Positions 24,971 through 33,937 of a stretch of 34,821 bases of DNA are shown in pieces. Below the pieces are notes generated by a model. It saw nothing but the letters and a program-made list of their open reading frames with translations, made no database searches and was not told the origin of the DNA. The stretch covers positions 1 to 34,821 of the forward strand of contig ONPU01000018.1 in NCBI GenBank assembly GCA_900319795.1, given 5' to 3'. Both the position numbers and the translations under genes were made by a program. This DNA comes from an uncultured Eubacteriales bacterium. Its GTDB lineage: Bacteria > Bacillota > Clostridia > Lachnospirales > Lachnospiraceae. Position 1 is the stretch's first letter; each line of letters begins with the position of its first letter.

Positions 24971-27900
24971 ATGGCATTTACACATCTGCACGTTCACACG
25001 GAATATTCCCTTCTGGACGGTTCAAACAAAATCAAGGAATACGTGTCCCGCGTAAAGGAACTCGGCATGACGTCCGCCGCGATCACCGATCACGGCGTGA
25101 TGTACGGCTGCATGGATTTCTACAAGGAAGCCGTCGCGCAGGGTATCAAACCGATCCTCGGCTGTGAAGTGTATGTCGCGCCGGGGAGCCGCTTCGACAG
25201 GGATCTCGGCTCGAGCGACGACCGCTATTACCACCTGGTTCTTCTCGCGGAAAATGACGAAGGCTATCAGAATCTCGTGCGCATTGTCTCCGCCGGCTTT
25301 ACGGAAGGTTTCTATTACAGGCCGCGTGTGGACCGGGAGATTCTGACGAAGTATCACAAAGGAATTATCGCTCTTTCCGCGTGCCTTGCCGGCGAAGTGG
25401 CCCGTCACATTTCGGCAAATGATTACGCCGGCGCGAAGAAGGCCGCCCTGGAGCACCTTGACATTTTCGGCGAAGGAAATTATTTCCTGGAACTTCAGAA
25501 CCACGGCATTCCGGAACAGGAGCACGTCAACCAGATGCTGATCCGCATGCACGAAGAGACGGGCATTCCTCTGGTCGCGACAAATGACATCCACTATACC
25601 TATGCCTCTGACGCGGAATCGCATGACATTCTCCTGTGCATCCAGACGCAGAAAAAGGTCCAGGACGAAGACCGCATGCGCTATGAGGGCGGACAGTACT
25701 TCGTCAAGTCGGAAGACGAGATGCGCAGGCTCTTCGGCTATATTCCCGAAGCTCTGGAAAATACAAACCGCATCGCCGAACGCTGCAATGTCACCATCGT
25801 CTTCGGTGAAAGGAAGATTCCGGAATACGATGTCCCTCAAGATTTCGCCGCGGAATATCCTTCCGAAGAGCCGTCTTTGGCCTACCTGAAATTCCTCTGC
25901 GAAAAGGGTCTGCGCAAACACTACGGCGAAGATTACCGCACGGCCCGTCCGGAAATTGCGGAACGCTATGATTACGAAATTTCGACTATTGCCTCGATGG
26001 GCTTTACGGACTATTTCCTCATTGTCTGGGATTACATCAACTTCGCGAAAGCCCATGACATCATCGTGGGACCGGGCAGAGGGTCCGCTGCCGGATCGAT
26101 CGTCTCGTACGCGCTCGGCATCACCGAACTCGACCCGATCCGCTATTCGCTGCTTTTCGAACGCTTCCTCAATCCGGAACGCGTGTCCATGCCCGATATC
26201 GACGTCGACTTCTGCTTCGAAAGAAGGCAGGAGGTGATCGACTATGTCGTGCGGAAATACGGGCGGGACCGCGTCGTCCAGATCGTCACGTTCGGCACCA
26301 TGGCCGCGCGCGGCGTGATCCGCGACGTCGGCCGGGCTCTGGATCTGCCCTACAGCGAATGCGACCGCATCGCGAAAATGATCCCCAAGGAACTCAACAT
26401 CACCCTGGACAAAGCGCTGGTCATGAATCCGGAACTGAAAGCGGAATATGAGTCCAACGAGCAGACCCGTTTTCTCATCGATATGTCAAGACGTCTCGAA
26501 GGCCTGCCCCGGAATACTTCCATGCACGCCGCGGGAGTCGTCATTTCCAAAAAACCGGTTGTGGAATATGTGCCGCTGTCCCGGGCTCAGGACGGTTCCA
26601 TTACCACGCAGTTTACGATGACCACACTGGAGGAACTGGGTCTTTTAAAAATGGACTTCCTCGGCCTTCGGACCTTGACCGTCATCCAGAACGCGGAAAA
26701 ACTGATCAACCGCCGTCCCGAATTCGAAGGCAGCGCGTCGTTCGATGTCAACCGGATTCCGGAAGACGATCCGGAGACCATGGAAATGATCGGACGCGGA
26801 AAATGCGAGGGCGTCTTCCAGCTTGAAAGCGCGGGCATGCGCTCCTTCATGAAGGAGCTGAAGCCCAGGACCCTGGAGGATATTATCGCCGGCATCGCTC
26901 TTTACCGCCCGGGCCCGATGGATTTCATCCCCCGCTATATCGAAGGCAAGAACCACCCCGAAAATGTCCGCTACGACACTCCGCTGATGGAGCCGATTCT
27001 GAAAGAAACCTACGGCTGCATCGTCTACCAGGAGCAGGTCATGCAGATCGTGCGCTCGCTCGGCGGCTATTCGCTCGGCCGTTCGGATCTGGTCCGACGC
27101 GCCATGTCGAAGAAGAAGGCCTCCGTCATGGAGAAGGAGCGGCAGAACTTCATTTTCGGAAATGAAAGCGAAGGCGTGCCCGGCTGCGTCCGGCGGGGCA
27201 TTTCCGAACAGGTCGCGAGCCATATCTACGACGAAATGACCGACTTCGCCAAATACGCTTTCAACAAGAGCCACGCAGCCGCCTACGCGGTCATCAGCTA
27301 TCAGACCGCTTACCTGAAATGCCACTATCCGGTGGAATTCATGGCCGCGCTGCTTACATCCGTCATCGACAACCCCGGCAAATGCGCCGAGTACCTCATG
27401 CACTGCCGCGCCGTCGGCATTTCGATCCTTCCTCCTTCCGTTCAAAGCGGAGAGGGACGCTTTACCGCCGAAAACGGCTCGATCCGCTGCGGCATGTACG
27501 CGATCAAAGCCGTAGGGCGCAGCGTCATCGACAATCTGGTGGAAGAGCGCGAAGCGAACGGCCGCTTCAGCTCCCTGAAGGATCTGATTACAAGAACCTA
27601 CGGCAAGGACCTGAACCGCCGCGCCATTGAAAATATGATCCGTGCCGGCGCGCTCGACGATTTCGGCGCCACCCGGAAGCAGCTGATGCAGGTCTTTCCG
27701 CAGGTGCTGGATCAGGCAGCATTTGACGCGAAAAGCTCCATTTCCGGACAGATGTCTCTCTTCGACCTGATGCAGCCGGAGGAGAAAAAAGAGTTTGAGC
27801 TCCGGTATCCCGATATCGGCGAATTCCCGAAGGAAATGCTTCTGGCGGGTGAAAAAGAAGTCCTCGGCATCTATCTGAGCGGACATCCGCTGGAAGATTA

Positions 27901-28480
27901 CGAGGACCTGATGAAAAGCGTTACCACAGCCACTACGGCCGATTTCGAACTCGACGAAGAGACCGGAACCTGCCGCGCCCAAAATGACGCCCGTGTCACG
28001 ATCGGCGGCATGGCTGTCCAGATCCAGAAAAAGTTCACCAGAACCAACAAGATCATGGCCTTCCTCACAATCGAAGACCTGCTGGGTTCGGTGGAAGTGA
28101 TCGTCTTCCCGAAGACCTACGACGAATACCGGCTTCTGCTCGACGAGGACGCGCGCCTCTTTATAGACGGCCGCGTGCAGACAGAAGACGACAAGCCCGG
28201 AAAGGTCATCGCGGAGAAAATCAGAAAGTTCGAGGATATCCCGCGCACACTCTGGATCGCATTTTCCTCGCTTGAGGAATATAAGCAGCACGCGGCGGAA
28301 CTGATGGAACTGGCAGAAAGCTCCGAAGGGATCGACGGCCTGTGCATTTTCCTCAGAGATTCGAAGCAGTGGAAGCGCGTCACACTTCCGAACGGGCTTA
28401 AGATTTCCGACGAGACACTGTCCGCGTTCCGAAAACTGTACGGCACGGAAAATGTTACGGTCCGCGCCTCAAAAAGATGA
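24971..28480 (+). CDS. dnaE: DNA polymerase III alpha subunit, DnaE type
   Basis: A 1169-residue replicative polymerase subunit. It has an N-terminal PHP domain (FTHLHVHTEYSLLDGSNKI) and polymerase palm aspartates in MPDIDVDFCFERRQEV (about residue 407 on) and LLKMDFLGLRTL (about 561). The segment YRPGPMDFIPRYIEGK, an HhH region and a C-terminal OB fold (VTIGGMAVQIQKKFTRTNKIMAFLTIEDLLG) follow. No 3'-5' exonuclease domain is fused, unlike PolC. The ATG at 24971 follows GGAAGGA with a 6-base gap and matches the family N-terminus; an upstream in-frame codon at 24938 is less likely. In Firmicutes DnaE works alongside PolC. pfkA, a frequent dnaE neighbour in Clostridia, lies 6 kb away on the other strand here. 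Confidence 0.97.
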   Translation: MAFTHLHVHTEYSLLDGSNKIKEYVSRVKELGMTSAAITDHGVMYGCMDFYKEAVAQGIKPILGCEVYVAPGSRFDRDLGSSDDRYYHLVLLAENDEGYQNLVRIVSAGFTEGFYYRPRVDREILTKYHKGIIALSACLAGEVARHISANDYAGAKKAALEHLDIFGEGNYFLELQNHGIPEQEHVNQMLIRMHEETGIPLVATNDIHYTYASDAESHDILLCIQTQKKVQDEDRMRYEGGQYFVKSEDEMRRLFGYIPEALENTNRIAERCNVTIVFGERKIPEYDVPQDFAAEYPSEEPSLAYLKFLCEKGLRKHYGEDYRTARPEIAERYDYEISTIASMGFTDYFLIVWDYINFAKAHDIIVGPGRGSAAGSIVSYALGITELDPIRYSLLFERFLNPERVSMPDIDVDFCFERRQEVIDYVVRKYGRDRVVQIVTFGTMAARGVIRDVGRALDLPYSECDRIAKMIPKELNITLDKALVMNPELKAEYESNEQTRFLIDMSRRLEGLPRNTSMHAAGVVISKKPVVEYVPLSRAQDGSITTQFTMTTLEELGLLKMDFLGLRTLTVIQNAEKLINRRPEFEGSASFDVNRIPEDDPETMEMIGRGKCEGVFQLESAGMRSFMKELKPRTLEDIIAGIALYRPGPMDFIPRYIEGKNHPENVRYDTPLMEPILKETYGCIVYQEQVMQIVRSLGGYSLGRSDLVRRAMSKKKASVMEKERQNFIFGNESEGVPGCVRRGISEQVASHIYDEMTDFAKYAFNKSHAAAYAVISYQTAYLKCHYPVEFMAALLTSVIDNPGKCAEYLMHCRAVGISILPPSVQSGEGRFTAENGSIRCGMYAIKAVGRSVIDNLVEEREANGRFSSLKDLITRTYGKDLNRRAIENMIRAGALDDFGATRKQLMQVFPQVLDQAAFDAKSSISGQMSLFDLMQPEEKKEFELRYPDIGEFPKEMLLAGEKEVLGIYLSGHPLEDYEDLMKSVTTATTADFELDEETGTCRAQNDARVTIGGMAVQIQKKFTRTNKIMAFLTIEDLLGSVEVIVFPKTYDEYRLLLDEDARLFIDGRVQTEDDKPGKVIAEKIRKFEDIPRTLWIAFSSLEEYKQHAAELMELAESSEGIDGLCIFLRDSKQWKRVTLPNGLKISDETLSAFRKLYGTENVTVRASKR

Positions 28481-28489
28481 TAAGCGTGT

Positions 28490-28528
28490 AAAAAAATGCG
28501 GGCTGCTTCCGAGGCAGTCCGCATTTTT
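28490..28528. terminator. Bidirectional terminator between dnaE and the DUF3881 gene
   Basis: A stem ATGCGGGCTGC with GCAGTCCGCAT (one G-U pair) is preceded by a run of As and followed by TTTTT, so it works on both strands. It ends both dnaE and the oncoming soj-spo0J operon. Confidence 0.85.
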
Positions 28529-28547
28529 CAGTTCTTCATATGTCATT

Positions 28548-29429
28548 TCAAAATTCCACAAATCCCTGCAGCCAGACTCTGCCGCGGAAGCGGGTTCCGG
28601 GCGCCGGCACGCCTTCCAGATCTTTCTCATTGATGCAGAGGCTGAAAAAGACGTCGCAGGCTTCGACTTTCATTTTCCAGATATTTTCATGCGTATAGCC
28701 ATTCCGGACTTGCTCGCAGTAAATGACATTGCCGCAGATGCTGTACAGATCGCATTCGATCCCGCTCGGCTGAAAATAGGTCTCGACGATTGACAGAATG
28801 TCTTCACGCTGTACCCTCTTCATGAGGATATTGAAGTTATTCATATCATCTTCCGTCAGTTCCTCGATCGCTTCTTCATCTCCCTCGCGGGCCTCGGAGA
28901 CCAGTTTCAGGTAGCGTTCCCGCTGCGCCATGACGGCCGCCTCTTCCTCGTGCGTCTTGAAGATCGGCAGAAGAATGCTCCCTTCCTTTGCCAGCGCGGA
29001 AAACCGGACCTGGCGGCTCTTGATGGGATCATCCGCTTTTCTCCCGTCCTCAGCGTAGATCATATCCGCGGCATTGATCAGATGGAAAATGATGGACGTC
29101 CCGATCCGGGGATCATCGCAGATCGCTCCATAGGATTCATCCGCCGAATGAAGCTCGAACTCGATCGGCTGCTTCATACTGATCACAGGACCTTTGTAAA
29201 ACGGGAACATATGCTGAGGGTGCAGATTTCCGTCCTCGTCAAATTCGCCGCAGACCACAAGACCGATCTCCGCCGCGTACTGTTTGATGAACTCGCAACG
29301 GGTAAATCCGTCCGACGTCTGCCAGGCTCTTTTGCGGTCATGATGAAGAATTGTCTCCCTCATCAGCTGTTCCGAAGCGCGGGCCGACCGGATCGACCGG
29401 AAACCCGCTGCCCTGAGATAATTATGCAT
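28548..29429 (-). CDS. DUF3881-family protein
   Basis: A 293-residue soluble protein starting MHNYLRAAGFRSI, which matches what I recall of the DUF3881 family, found mainly in Lachnospiraceae. There is no signal peptide or membrane helix and no recognised catalytic motif. Features are an acidic middle (AREGDEEAIEELTEDDMNN) and a C-terminal beta-rich end with FRGRVWLQGFVEF. It begins 11 bases after serS and is the last gene of the operon. Function unknown. Confidence 0.7.
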   Translation of the reverse strand: MHNYLRAAGFRSIRSARASEQLMRETILHHDRKRAWQTSDGFTRCEFIKQYAAEIGLVVCGEFDEDGNLHPQHMFPFYKGPVISMKQPIEFELHSADESYGAICDDPRIGTSIIFHLINAADMIYAEDGRKADDPIKSRQVRFSALAKEGSILLPIFKTHEEEAAVMAQRERYLKLVSEAREGDEEAIEELTEDDMNNFNILMKRVQREDILSIVETYFQPSGIECDLYSICGNVIYCEQVRNGYTHENIWKMKVEACDVFFSLCINEKDLEGVPAPGTRFRGRVWLQGFVEF

Positions 29430-29440
29430 TCAATTCTCCT

Positions 29441-30733
29441 TTATGCTTTCGGCACTAATTTCTCCGCGCCGCCCATGTAGGGTCTCAGCACTTCCGGAAT
29501 CGTAACGCTTCCGTCAGCCTGCAGATGATTTTCAAGGAATGCGATCAGCATTCTGGGCGGTGCTACAACCGTATTGTTCAGAGTGTGCGCAAGATATTTT
29601 CTTCCGTCCGCGCCTTTTACACGGATTCCCAGTCTTCTGGCCTGCGCGTCGCCGAGGTTCGAGCAGGAACCGACTTCGAAGTACTTCTTCTGACGCGGCG
29701 ACCATGCCTCGACGTCCAGAGACTTGACCTTGAGGTCCGCCAGGTCGCCGGAGCAGCACTCCAGCGTACGGACGGGGATGTCCATGGAGCGGAAGAAGTC
29801 GACCGTATTTTTCCAAAGCTGATCGAACCAGTACGGGCTTTCTTCCGGCTTGCAGACGACGATCATTTCCTGCTTTTCGAACTGATGGATTCGATAGACA
29901 CCTTTTTCCTCGATGCCATGCGCGCCCTTTTCCTTGCGGAAGCAGGGAGAATAGCTCGTCAGGGTGTAGGGAAGCTTCGCTTCATCATTGATCGTATCGC
30001 GGAACTTGCCGATCATCGAATGTTCCGATGTGCCGATCAGGTAGAGATCTTCTCCTTCGATCTTGTACATCATCGCGTCCATCTCCGCAAAGCTCATGAC
30101 GCCGTCCACTACGGAGCTTCTGATCATATAAGGCGGAATGCAGTAGGTGAAGCCTCTGTTGATCATAAAGTCTCTGGCATAAGTAAGGACTGCGGAATGA
30201 AGTCTGGCAATGTCGCCCATCAGATAATAGAAACCATTTCCGGCCACTTTATCCGTCGCGGTATCCAGATCGATGCCGGCGAAAGACTTCATAATCTCCG
30301 TGTGATACGGAATTTCAAAATCCGGAACGAGCGGCTCTCCGAAGCGCTCAAGTTCCACATTTTCCGTATCATCTTTTCCGATCGGAACCGACGGATCGAT
30401 GATCTGCGGAATCTTCAGCATATGTTCACGGATATCCGCCTCGACCTGCTTCTCCTCAGCTTCCAGCTCGGTGATTCTGGCGCCTTTTCTGGCGATTTCA
30501 TCCTTGATCGCCATGGCCTCAGCCTTTTTGCCCTCCTTCATCAGGCCGCCGATCAGCTTGGAGGTCTTGTTGCGTTCAGCCTGCAGCGCTTGAACTTCCT
30601 GCTTGATTGCACGGTTTCTCTTATCAAATTCAATCACTTCGTCGACGAGCGCGAGTTTTTCGTCTTCGAATTTTTTTCTGATATTTTCCTTAACGATTTC
30701 CGGGTTCTCTCTTAAAAATTTGATGTCAATCAT
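29441..30733 (-). CDS. serS: Serine--tRNA ligase
   Basis: A 430-residue class II enzyme charging tRNA-Ser. An N-terminal long helical hairpin (~residues 28-105, with KQEVQALQAERNKTSKLIGG) reaches the tRNA variable arm. The core has LYLIGTSEHSMIG, motif 2 TSYSPCFRKEKGAHG, FEVGSCSNLGDAQARRLGIR and motif 3 near HTLNNTVVAPPRMLIAFLE. It lies 42 bases after the DUF4446 gene, so there is no room for a T-box leader directly upstream. It is part of the soj-spo0J operon, an order common in Clostridia. Confidence 0.97.
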   Translation of the reverse strand: MIDIKFLRENPEIVKENIRKKFEDEKLALVDEVIEFDKRNRAIKQEVQALQAERNKTSKLIGGLMKEGKKAEAMAIKDEIARKGARITELEAEEKQVEADIREHMLKIPQIIDPSVPIGKDDTENVELERFGEPLVPDFEIPYHTEIMKSFAGIDLDTATDKVAGNGFYYLMGDIARLHSAVLTYARDFMINRGFTYCIPPYMIRSSVVDGVMSFAEMDAMMYKIEGEDLYLIGTSEHSMIGKFRDTINDEAKLPYTLTSYSPCFRKEKGAHGIEEKGVYRIHQFEKQEMIVVCKPEESPYWFDQLWKNTVDFFRSMDIPVRTLECCSGDLADLKVKSLDVEAWSPRQKKYFEVGSCSNLGDAQARRLGIRVKGADGRKYLAHTLNNTVVAPPRMLIAFLENHLQADGSVTIPEVLRPYMGGAEKLVPKA

Positions 30734-30775
30734 GATGCTTCTATTCTCCTTACATGTATTTCTGTTTATGTACTA

Positions 30776-31306
30776 TCAGCTTATTTCGTCGGGGCTCAGT
30801 TCATCGCTTCCGTACCGCCTTGCGATTCTCAGCGCTTCTACTTCTTCGTTACTGAGCATGATATACGATTCACCCTTTACGATTTCCTTAATATAGAGGA
30901 AGCAGTTGTCCCTGCTGTGAACCGCGTTCAGCACGAAGCCCGAATCGTAATCGTCCAGCAGCGCCAGCACGAAGCTCAGCTTTCCGCCCACATCATCGAA
31001 CGCGTCATATTTGACGATTCCGTATTTATGTGTGCTGTTGGAGATTCTGGAATCGATCTTAGCCAGCGTTTCGTCCAGCGATCCGATATTTTTCGCGTAC
31101 TTCTCGATCCTCGACATCTTCTGGGTCAGTTCCTTCTCAAGAGAAACGCCTCCCTGACCGCGCATGAAGCTTGTGTACTTCGCGTTCAGGCGCCTCACCT
31201 TGGCAGACATCGAAAAGATCGCGATCACTAACGCGATTTCCAGAACAAGCAGCACGATCAGGATAATACCCATATCCACGCCTGCCGAATTCAAAATGTC
31301 ACTCAT
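30776..31306 (-). CDS. DUF4446-family membrane-anchored protein
   Basis: A 176-residue protein with one N-terminal membrane helix (~residues 11-33), a coiled-coil-like region (~38-90) and a C-terminal domain with STHKYGIVKYDAFDDVGGKLSF, GFVLNAVHSRDNCFLYIKEI and LSNEEVEALRIA. This matches the DUF4446 family, usually found just downstream of spo0J in Firmicutes. Its role is not established. It lies 57 bases after spo0J. Confidence 0.85.
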   Translation of the reverse strand: MSDILNSAGVDMGIILIVLLVLEIALVIAIFSMSAKVRRLNAKYTSFMRGQGGVSLEKELTQKMSRIEKYAKNIGSLDETLAKIDSRISNSTHKYGIVKYDAFDDVGGKLSFVLALLDDYDSGFVLNAVHSRDNCFLYIKEIVKGESYIMLSNEEVEALRIARRYGSDELSPDEIS

Positions 31307-31363
31307 CTTATATCTGTCCCTTCATTCATCATCTGCAATCAGTCAATTATTTTCACCATCTCA

Positions 31364-32602
31364 TCAGGAATTCGCGGAAAGCAGCATTTCGTACAGACGA
31401 TCCAGTTCATCCTGAGAATAATATTCTATCTCGATTTTTCCCCTTTGGGAACTGCTTGGCTTAATTGATACCTTCGTACCCAGCGAGCTTTTCATTTTCT
31501 CAGCAAGATCGTTCAGCATCAGCGTGTCGATCACGTCTCTTGTCTTCTTAGGCTTCTGGGGCGTCACAAGGCCTCTGACCATTTTTTCGGTCTGTCTGAC
31601 CGAGAGATGATCTTTCAATACGGCATCTGCGGCTTCTTTCTGCAGAACGGGAGATACAAGTCCCAGAATCGCACGCGCGTGCCCTTCTGAAATCTGTGAG
31701 GTCTCCACCATGCCCTGTACTTCCGGATCCAGCTTTAAAAGTCTCAGCGAATTGGCCACTGCCGAGCGGCTTCTGGAAACCCGTTCCGCGACAGCCTCCT
31801 GGCTGAGTCCGTATTCCGTGACAAGCTGTTCGTAGGCCTTCGCTTCTTCGATCGGGTTCAGGTCTTCGCGCTGAATATTCTCGATCAGGGCCACTTCCAC
31901 GGCTTCCTGCTTCGAATAGTTTCTGATAATGACCGGAACTTCCTTCAGGCCTGCCTTTTTAGCCGCGCGCCATCTGCGCTCACCGGCTATGATCTCATAA
32001 TAGTCGTCTTTCTTCTGGACGATCAGCGGCTGGATGATTCCGAATTGTCGAATAGAATCCGAAAGTTCGGTTATCGCGTCTTCGTCGAAGTATTTTCTGG
32101 GCTGATCCCTGTTAGGTTCAACCAGAGATATTCTCATGTTGACAACGCGGTCCTTTGCGTAGGCTTCGTCCTGGTTTGAACCTGGTTCTGTGGTTGGTTT
32201 GGGTTCTGTTGTGTTCGCTGGTGTTGGCTCTGCTTTTTCTTCCGCTTCAATAACAGCTTTAGCTTCGGTCAGTGCTTTTGCTTTTGCTTCGGCCAATGCT
32301 TTTGCTTCGGCCTCCGCTGCGGCTTTTGCTTCGGCCTCCGCTGCTGCCTTTGCCTTTGCTTCGGCTTCTGCTGCAGCTTTTGCCTCGGCCTCCGCCTTAG
32401 CTTCAGCCTCTGCCTCTTCCTGGATCAGCCTCTCTTTTAATTCCGCAAGGCGTTTTTTCTCCGCGGCCACTTCATCCAGAGCCACCGTTTTTTCTTTCTT
32501 CTTCTTGGATGCTTTTTTGTCGGCTTTTTCTTTTGCTGCCTTGTCTGCTGTTTTATTCGGTATTAAAGCATCCAGACCTCTGCCGAGTCCTCTTTTTGCC
32601 AT
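31364..32602 (-). CDS. spo0J: Chromosome partition protein ParB/Spo0J with low-complexity insertion
   Basis: A 412-residue ParB CTPase that loads at parS and spreads as a sliding clamp to organise the origin. The family N-terminus RGLGRGLDALIPNK (residues 4-17) is separated from the CTPase domain by ~130 extra residues. Residues 61-123 are near-repeats of Ala, Glu and Lys (EAKAAAEAEAKA type), followed by a Pro/Thr linker. The core is intact: ISLVEPNRDQPRKYF, GERRWRAA (207-214), ENIQREDLNP (241-250), the parS-reading helix-turn-helix (LSQEAVAERVSRSRSAVANS) and a C-terminal dimer domain. Its ATG shares one base with the soj stop. Four exact parS sites lie upstream of soj. Confidence 0.95.
   Translation of the reverse strand: MAKRGLGRGLDALIPNKTADKAAKEKADKKASKKKKEKTVALDEVAAEKKRLAELKERLIQEEAEAEAKAEAEAKAAAEAEAKAKAAAEAEAKAAAEAEAKALAEAKAKALTEAKAVIEAEEKAEPTPANTTEPKPTTEPGSNQDEAYAKDRVVNMRISLVEPNRDQPRKYFDEDAITELSDSIRQFGIIQPLIVQKKDDYYEIIAGERRWRAAKKAGLKEVPVIIRNYSKQEAVEVALIENIQREDLNPIEEAKAYEQLVTEYGLSQEAVAERVSRSRSAVANSLRLLKLDPEVQGMVETSQISEGHARAILGLVSPVLQKEAADAVLKDHLSVRQTEKMVRGLVTPQKPKKTRDVIDTLMLNDLAEKMKSSLGTKVSIKPSSSQRGKIEIEYYSQDELDRLYEMLLSANS
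32234..32422 (-). repeat. Imperfect tandem repeat encoding the Ala/Glu/Lys-rich region of Spo0J
   Basis: Repeated units of the type GCTTTTGCTTCGGCCTCCGC (plus strand) code for EAKAAAEAEAKA-like repeats, predicted as a highly charged helix. Such slippage-prone DNA is likely to vary in length between strains. Confidence 0.85.
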
Positions 32603-33375
32603 TAGTTTTTCTTCCTTTTCTTCTTCGAGAATTCTTTCGCGAGTTCTCTGTAGCTCTGTGCGCCGCTCGAATGTGAATCGTAGCGGATCACGGGCTGACC
32701 GTAGCTGGGCGCCTCAGCAAGCCTTACATTTCTCGGTATCGTTGTTTTGTAAATATAGATGTCCAGATTGTCCTTCACGTTTTGAACAACATCCTGCGAA
32801 AGATTGGTTCTGCTGTCGTACATTGTGAAGACAATTCCGTTGATCTGCAGATCTTCATTCAAGCGTTCCTGAACAAGCGAAATGGTCTTGAGCAGCTGTG
32901 TCAGACCTTCCAGTGCATAGTATTCACACTGGACAGGAATCAACACGCTGTCCGCGGCGCTCAACGCATTCAGAGTCAGCAGTGAGAGCGAGGGCGGGCA
33001 GTCGATCAGGATGTAGTCATATTCATCCTTTAGCGGAGTGATAGCGTCACGAAGGAGATATTCTCTGTTTTCATGATCCATCAGCTCGATTTCTGCTCCG
33101 GCCAGATCCACATTTGACGGGATGACATACAATCTGCCGAATTCAGTGCGGATTGTGCAGTCCTCCGGCGTTGCTTCGCCCAGAAGCAGCTCGTATATCG
33201 TGTTGTCAACGGCATTTCGGTCTATTCCAAGGCCGCTGGAGGTGTTTCCCTGTGGATCCAGGTCGATCAATAGTACTTTTTTCAGGCGTTCTGCAAGACA
33301 GGCGGCAAGGTTGATGGCTGTTGTGGATTTGCCGACGCCGCCTTTCTGGTTGGATAATGCGATTATTTTCCCCAT
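32602..33375 (-). CDS. soj: Chromosome partition ATPase ParA/Soj
   Basis: A 257-residue ParA ATPase with deviant Walker A KGGVGKSTTAINLA (residues 11-24), LIDLDPQGNTSSGLGI, Walker B YILIDCPPSLSLLTLNAL and the DNA-binding basic C-terminus ELAKEFSKKKRKKN. In Firmicutes it acts with Spo0J in origin segregation and as a switch for DnaA initiation. It is the first gene of the operon and is translationally coupled to spo0J (TAATG overlap). A promoter lies ~30-55 bases upstream and the first parS site just beyond it. Confidence 0.97.
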   Translation of the reverse strand: MGKIIALSNQKGGVGKSTTAINLAACLAERLKKVLLIDLDPQGNTSSGLGIDRNAVDNTIYELLLGEATPEDCTIRTEFGRLYVIPSNVDLAGAEIELMDHENREYLLRDAITPLKDEYDYILIDCPPSLSLLTLNALSAADSVLIPVQCEYYALEGLTQLLKTISLVQERLNEDLQINGIVFTMYDSRTNLSQDVVQNVKDNLDIYIYKTTIPRNVRLAEAPSYGQPVIRYDSHSSGAQSYRELAKEFSKKKRKKN

Positions 33376-33403
33376 AATTGTCCCCTTTTCGATTCGTCCT
33401 TAA

Positions 33404-33432
33404 AGTATAGCATAAGAGTCTTTTGATTGAAA
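33404..33432 (-). promoter_or_regulatory. Promoter of the soj-spo0J operon
   Basis: On the minus strand, TTTCAA (33432-33427), a 17-base spacer and TATACT (33409-33404) with an extended -10 TG. The first parS begins 23 bp beyond the -35 box, so ParB loading could influence the promoter. Confidence 0.6.
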
Positions 33433-33454
33433 CAAGGAGATTTGACGGTTTTTA

Positions 33455-33470
33455 TGTTTCACGTGAAACA
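33455..33470. promoter_or_regulatory. parS: parS site 1
   Basis: Exact 16-bp palindrome TGTTTCACGTGAAACA, the consensus Spo0J/ParB loading site. Confidence 0.97.
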
Positions 33471-33471
33471 T

Positions 33472-33500
33472 AAGACAGTGGGGACAGTCCCTGGTGTCTT
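33472..33500. repeat. GGGACAGTCCC palindrome, copy 1
   Basis: A 29-bp inverted repeat: AAGACA, a central GGGGACAGTCCC-type palindrome and TGTCTT. It starts two bases after parS1. Confidence 0.85.
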
Positions 33501-33518
33501 GTTTTAGGGGGTATAAAA

Positions 33519-33534
33519 TGTTTCACGTGAAACA
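33519..33534. promoter_or_regulatory. parS: parS site 2
   Basis: Exact TGTTTCACGTGAAACA, followed by three 35-bp tandem repeats in near-phase (34, then 35 bp). Confidence 0.97.
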
Positions 33535-33553
33535 GGGGGATAGTCAAACGAAA

Positions 33554-33658
33554 GGTTCACGGGCCGCGGTCAGGCAAATGATCCAGACGGTTCACGGACG
33601 GCGGTCAGGCAAGTGATCCTGACGGTTCACGGGCTGCGGTCAGGCAAAAAGATCGCTC
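33554..33658. repeat. Three tandem 35-bp repeats after parS2
   Basis: Units start at 33554, 33589 and 33624 with GGTTCACGG and share CGGTCAGGCAA. The unit start resembles the left half of parS (GTTTCACGT). The array is followed directly by a 145-bp block duplicated downstream. Confidence 0.88.
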
Positions 33659-33795
33659 CACCGCACCCGGCAACGGGTTGTCGAGCTTCCCCTTTAAGAA
33701 AAACTAACTCATTCCCGGGTCTCGCCTCGGACCGGCGAGCCCCTTCATTCCTAAGTTTTTCTAAAAGGCCAATCTCGCCAATCCCTAAAAGCGCA
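33624..33795. repeat. 172-bp direct repeat, copy 1
   Basis: It matches 33903-34074 with about six differences. It contains AGAAAAACT and AGTTTTTCT as an inverted pair around a GC-rich inner hairpin (TCTCGCC/GGCGAG), so it can fold into a long stem. Confidence 0.92.
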
Positions 33796-33832
33796 ACTGG
33801 TCTAACCGTCTTATGAAAACCGCCGCAGGGAG

Positions 33833-33848
33833 TGTTTCACGTGAAACA
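33833..33848. promoter_or_regulatory. parS: parS site 3
   Basis: Exact TGTTTCACGTGAAACA. The next 35-bp repeat starts exactly 35 bp from the start of this site, as it does for parS2. Confidence 0.97.
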
Positions 33849-33867
33849 CCAAGCGAGTGATGCGGAG

Positions 33868-33937
33868 GGTTCGTGGGCTGCGGCCAGGCAAGTGAGCCGG
33901 ACGGTTCACGGTCGGCGGTCAGGCGAAAAGATCGGCC
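33868..33937. repeat. Two tandem 35-bp repeats after parS3
   Basis: Units start at 33868 (GGTTCGTGG) and 33903 (GGTTCACGG), related to the array after parS2. Confidence 0.85.

Noticed and set aside
26645-28291. A 548-codon open frame on the minus strand opposite dnaE
   Set aside because: Antisense to conserved dnaE motifs, with composition typical of shadow frames and no recognisable domain.
29525-30715. A 396-codon open frame on the plus strand opposite serS
   Set aside because: Antisense to serS; no start signal or family match.
30734-30775. T-box riboswitch upstream of serS
   Set aside because: Only 42 bases separate the genes, too short for a T-box, and no NNTGGNACCGCG-like box was seen.
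33554-33937. 35-bp repeats as a CRISPR array
   Set aside because: The units are contiguous with no unique spacers, the arrays hold only three and two units, and no cas gene is nearby.
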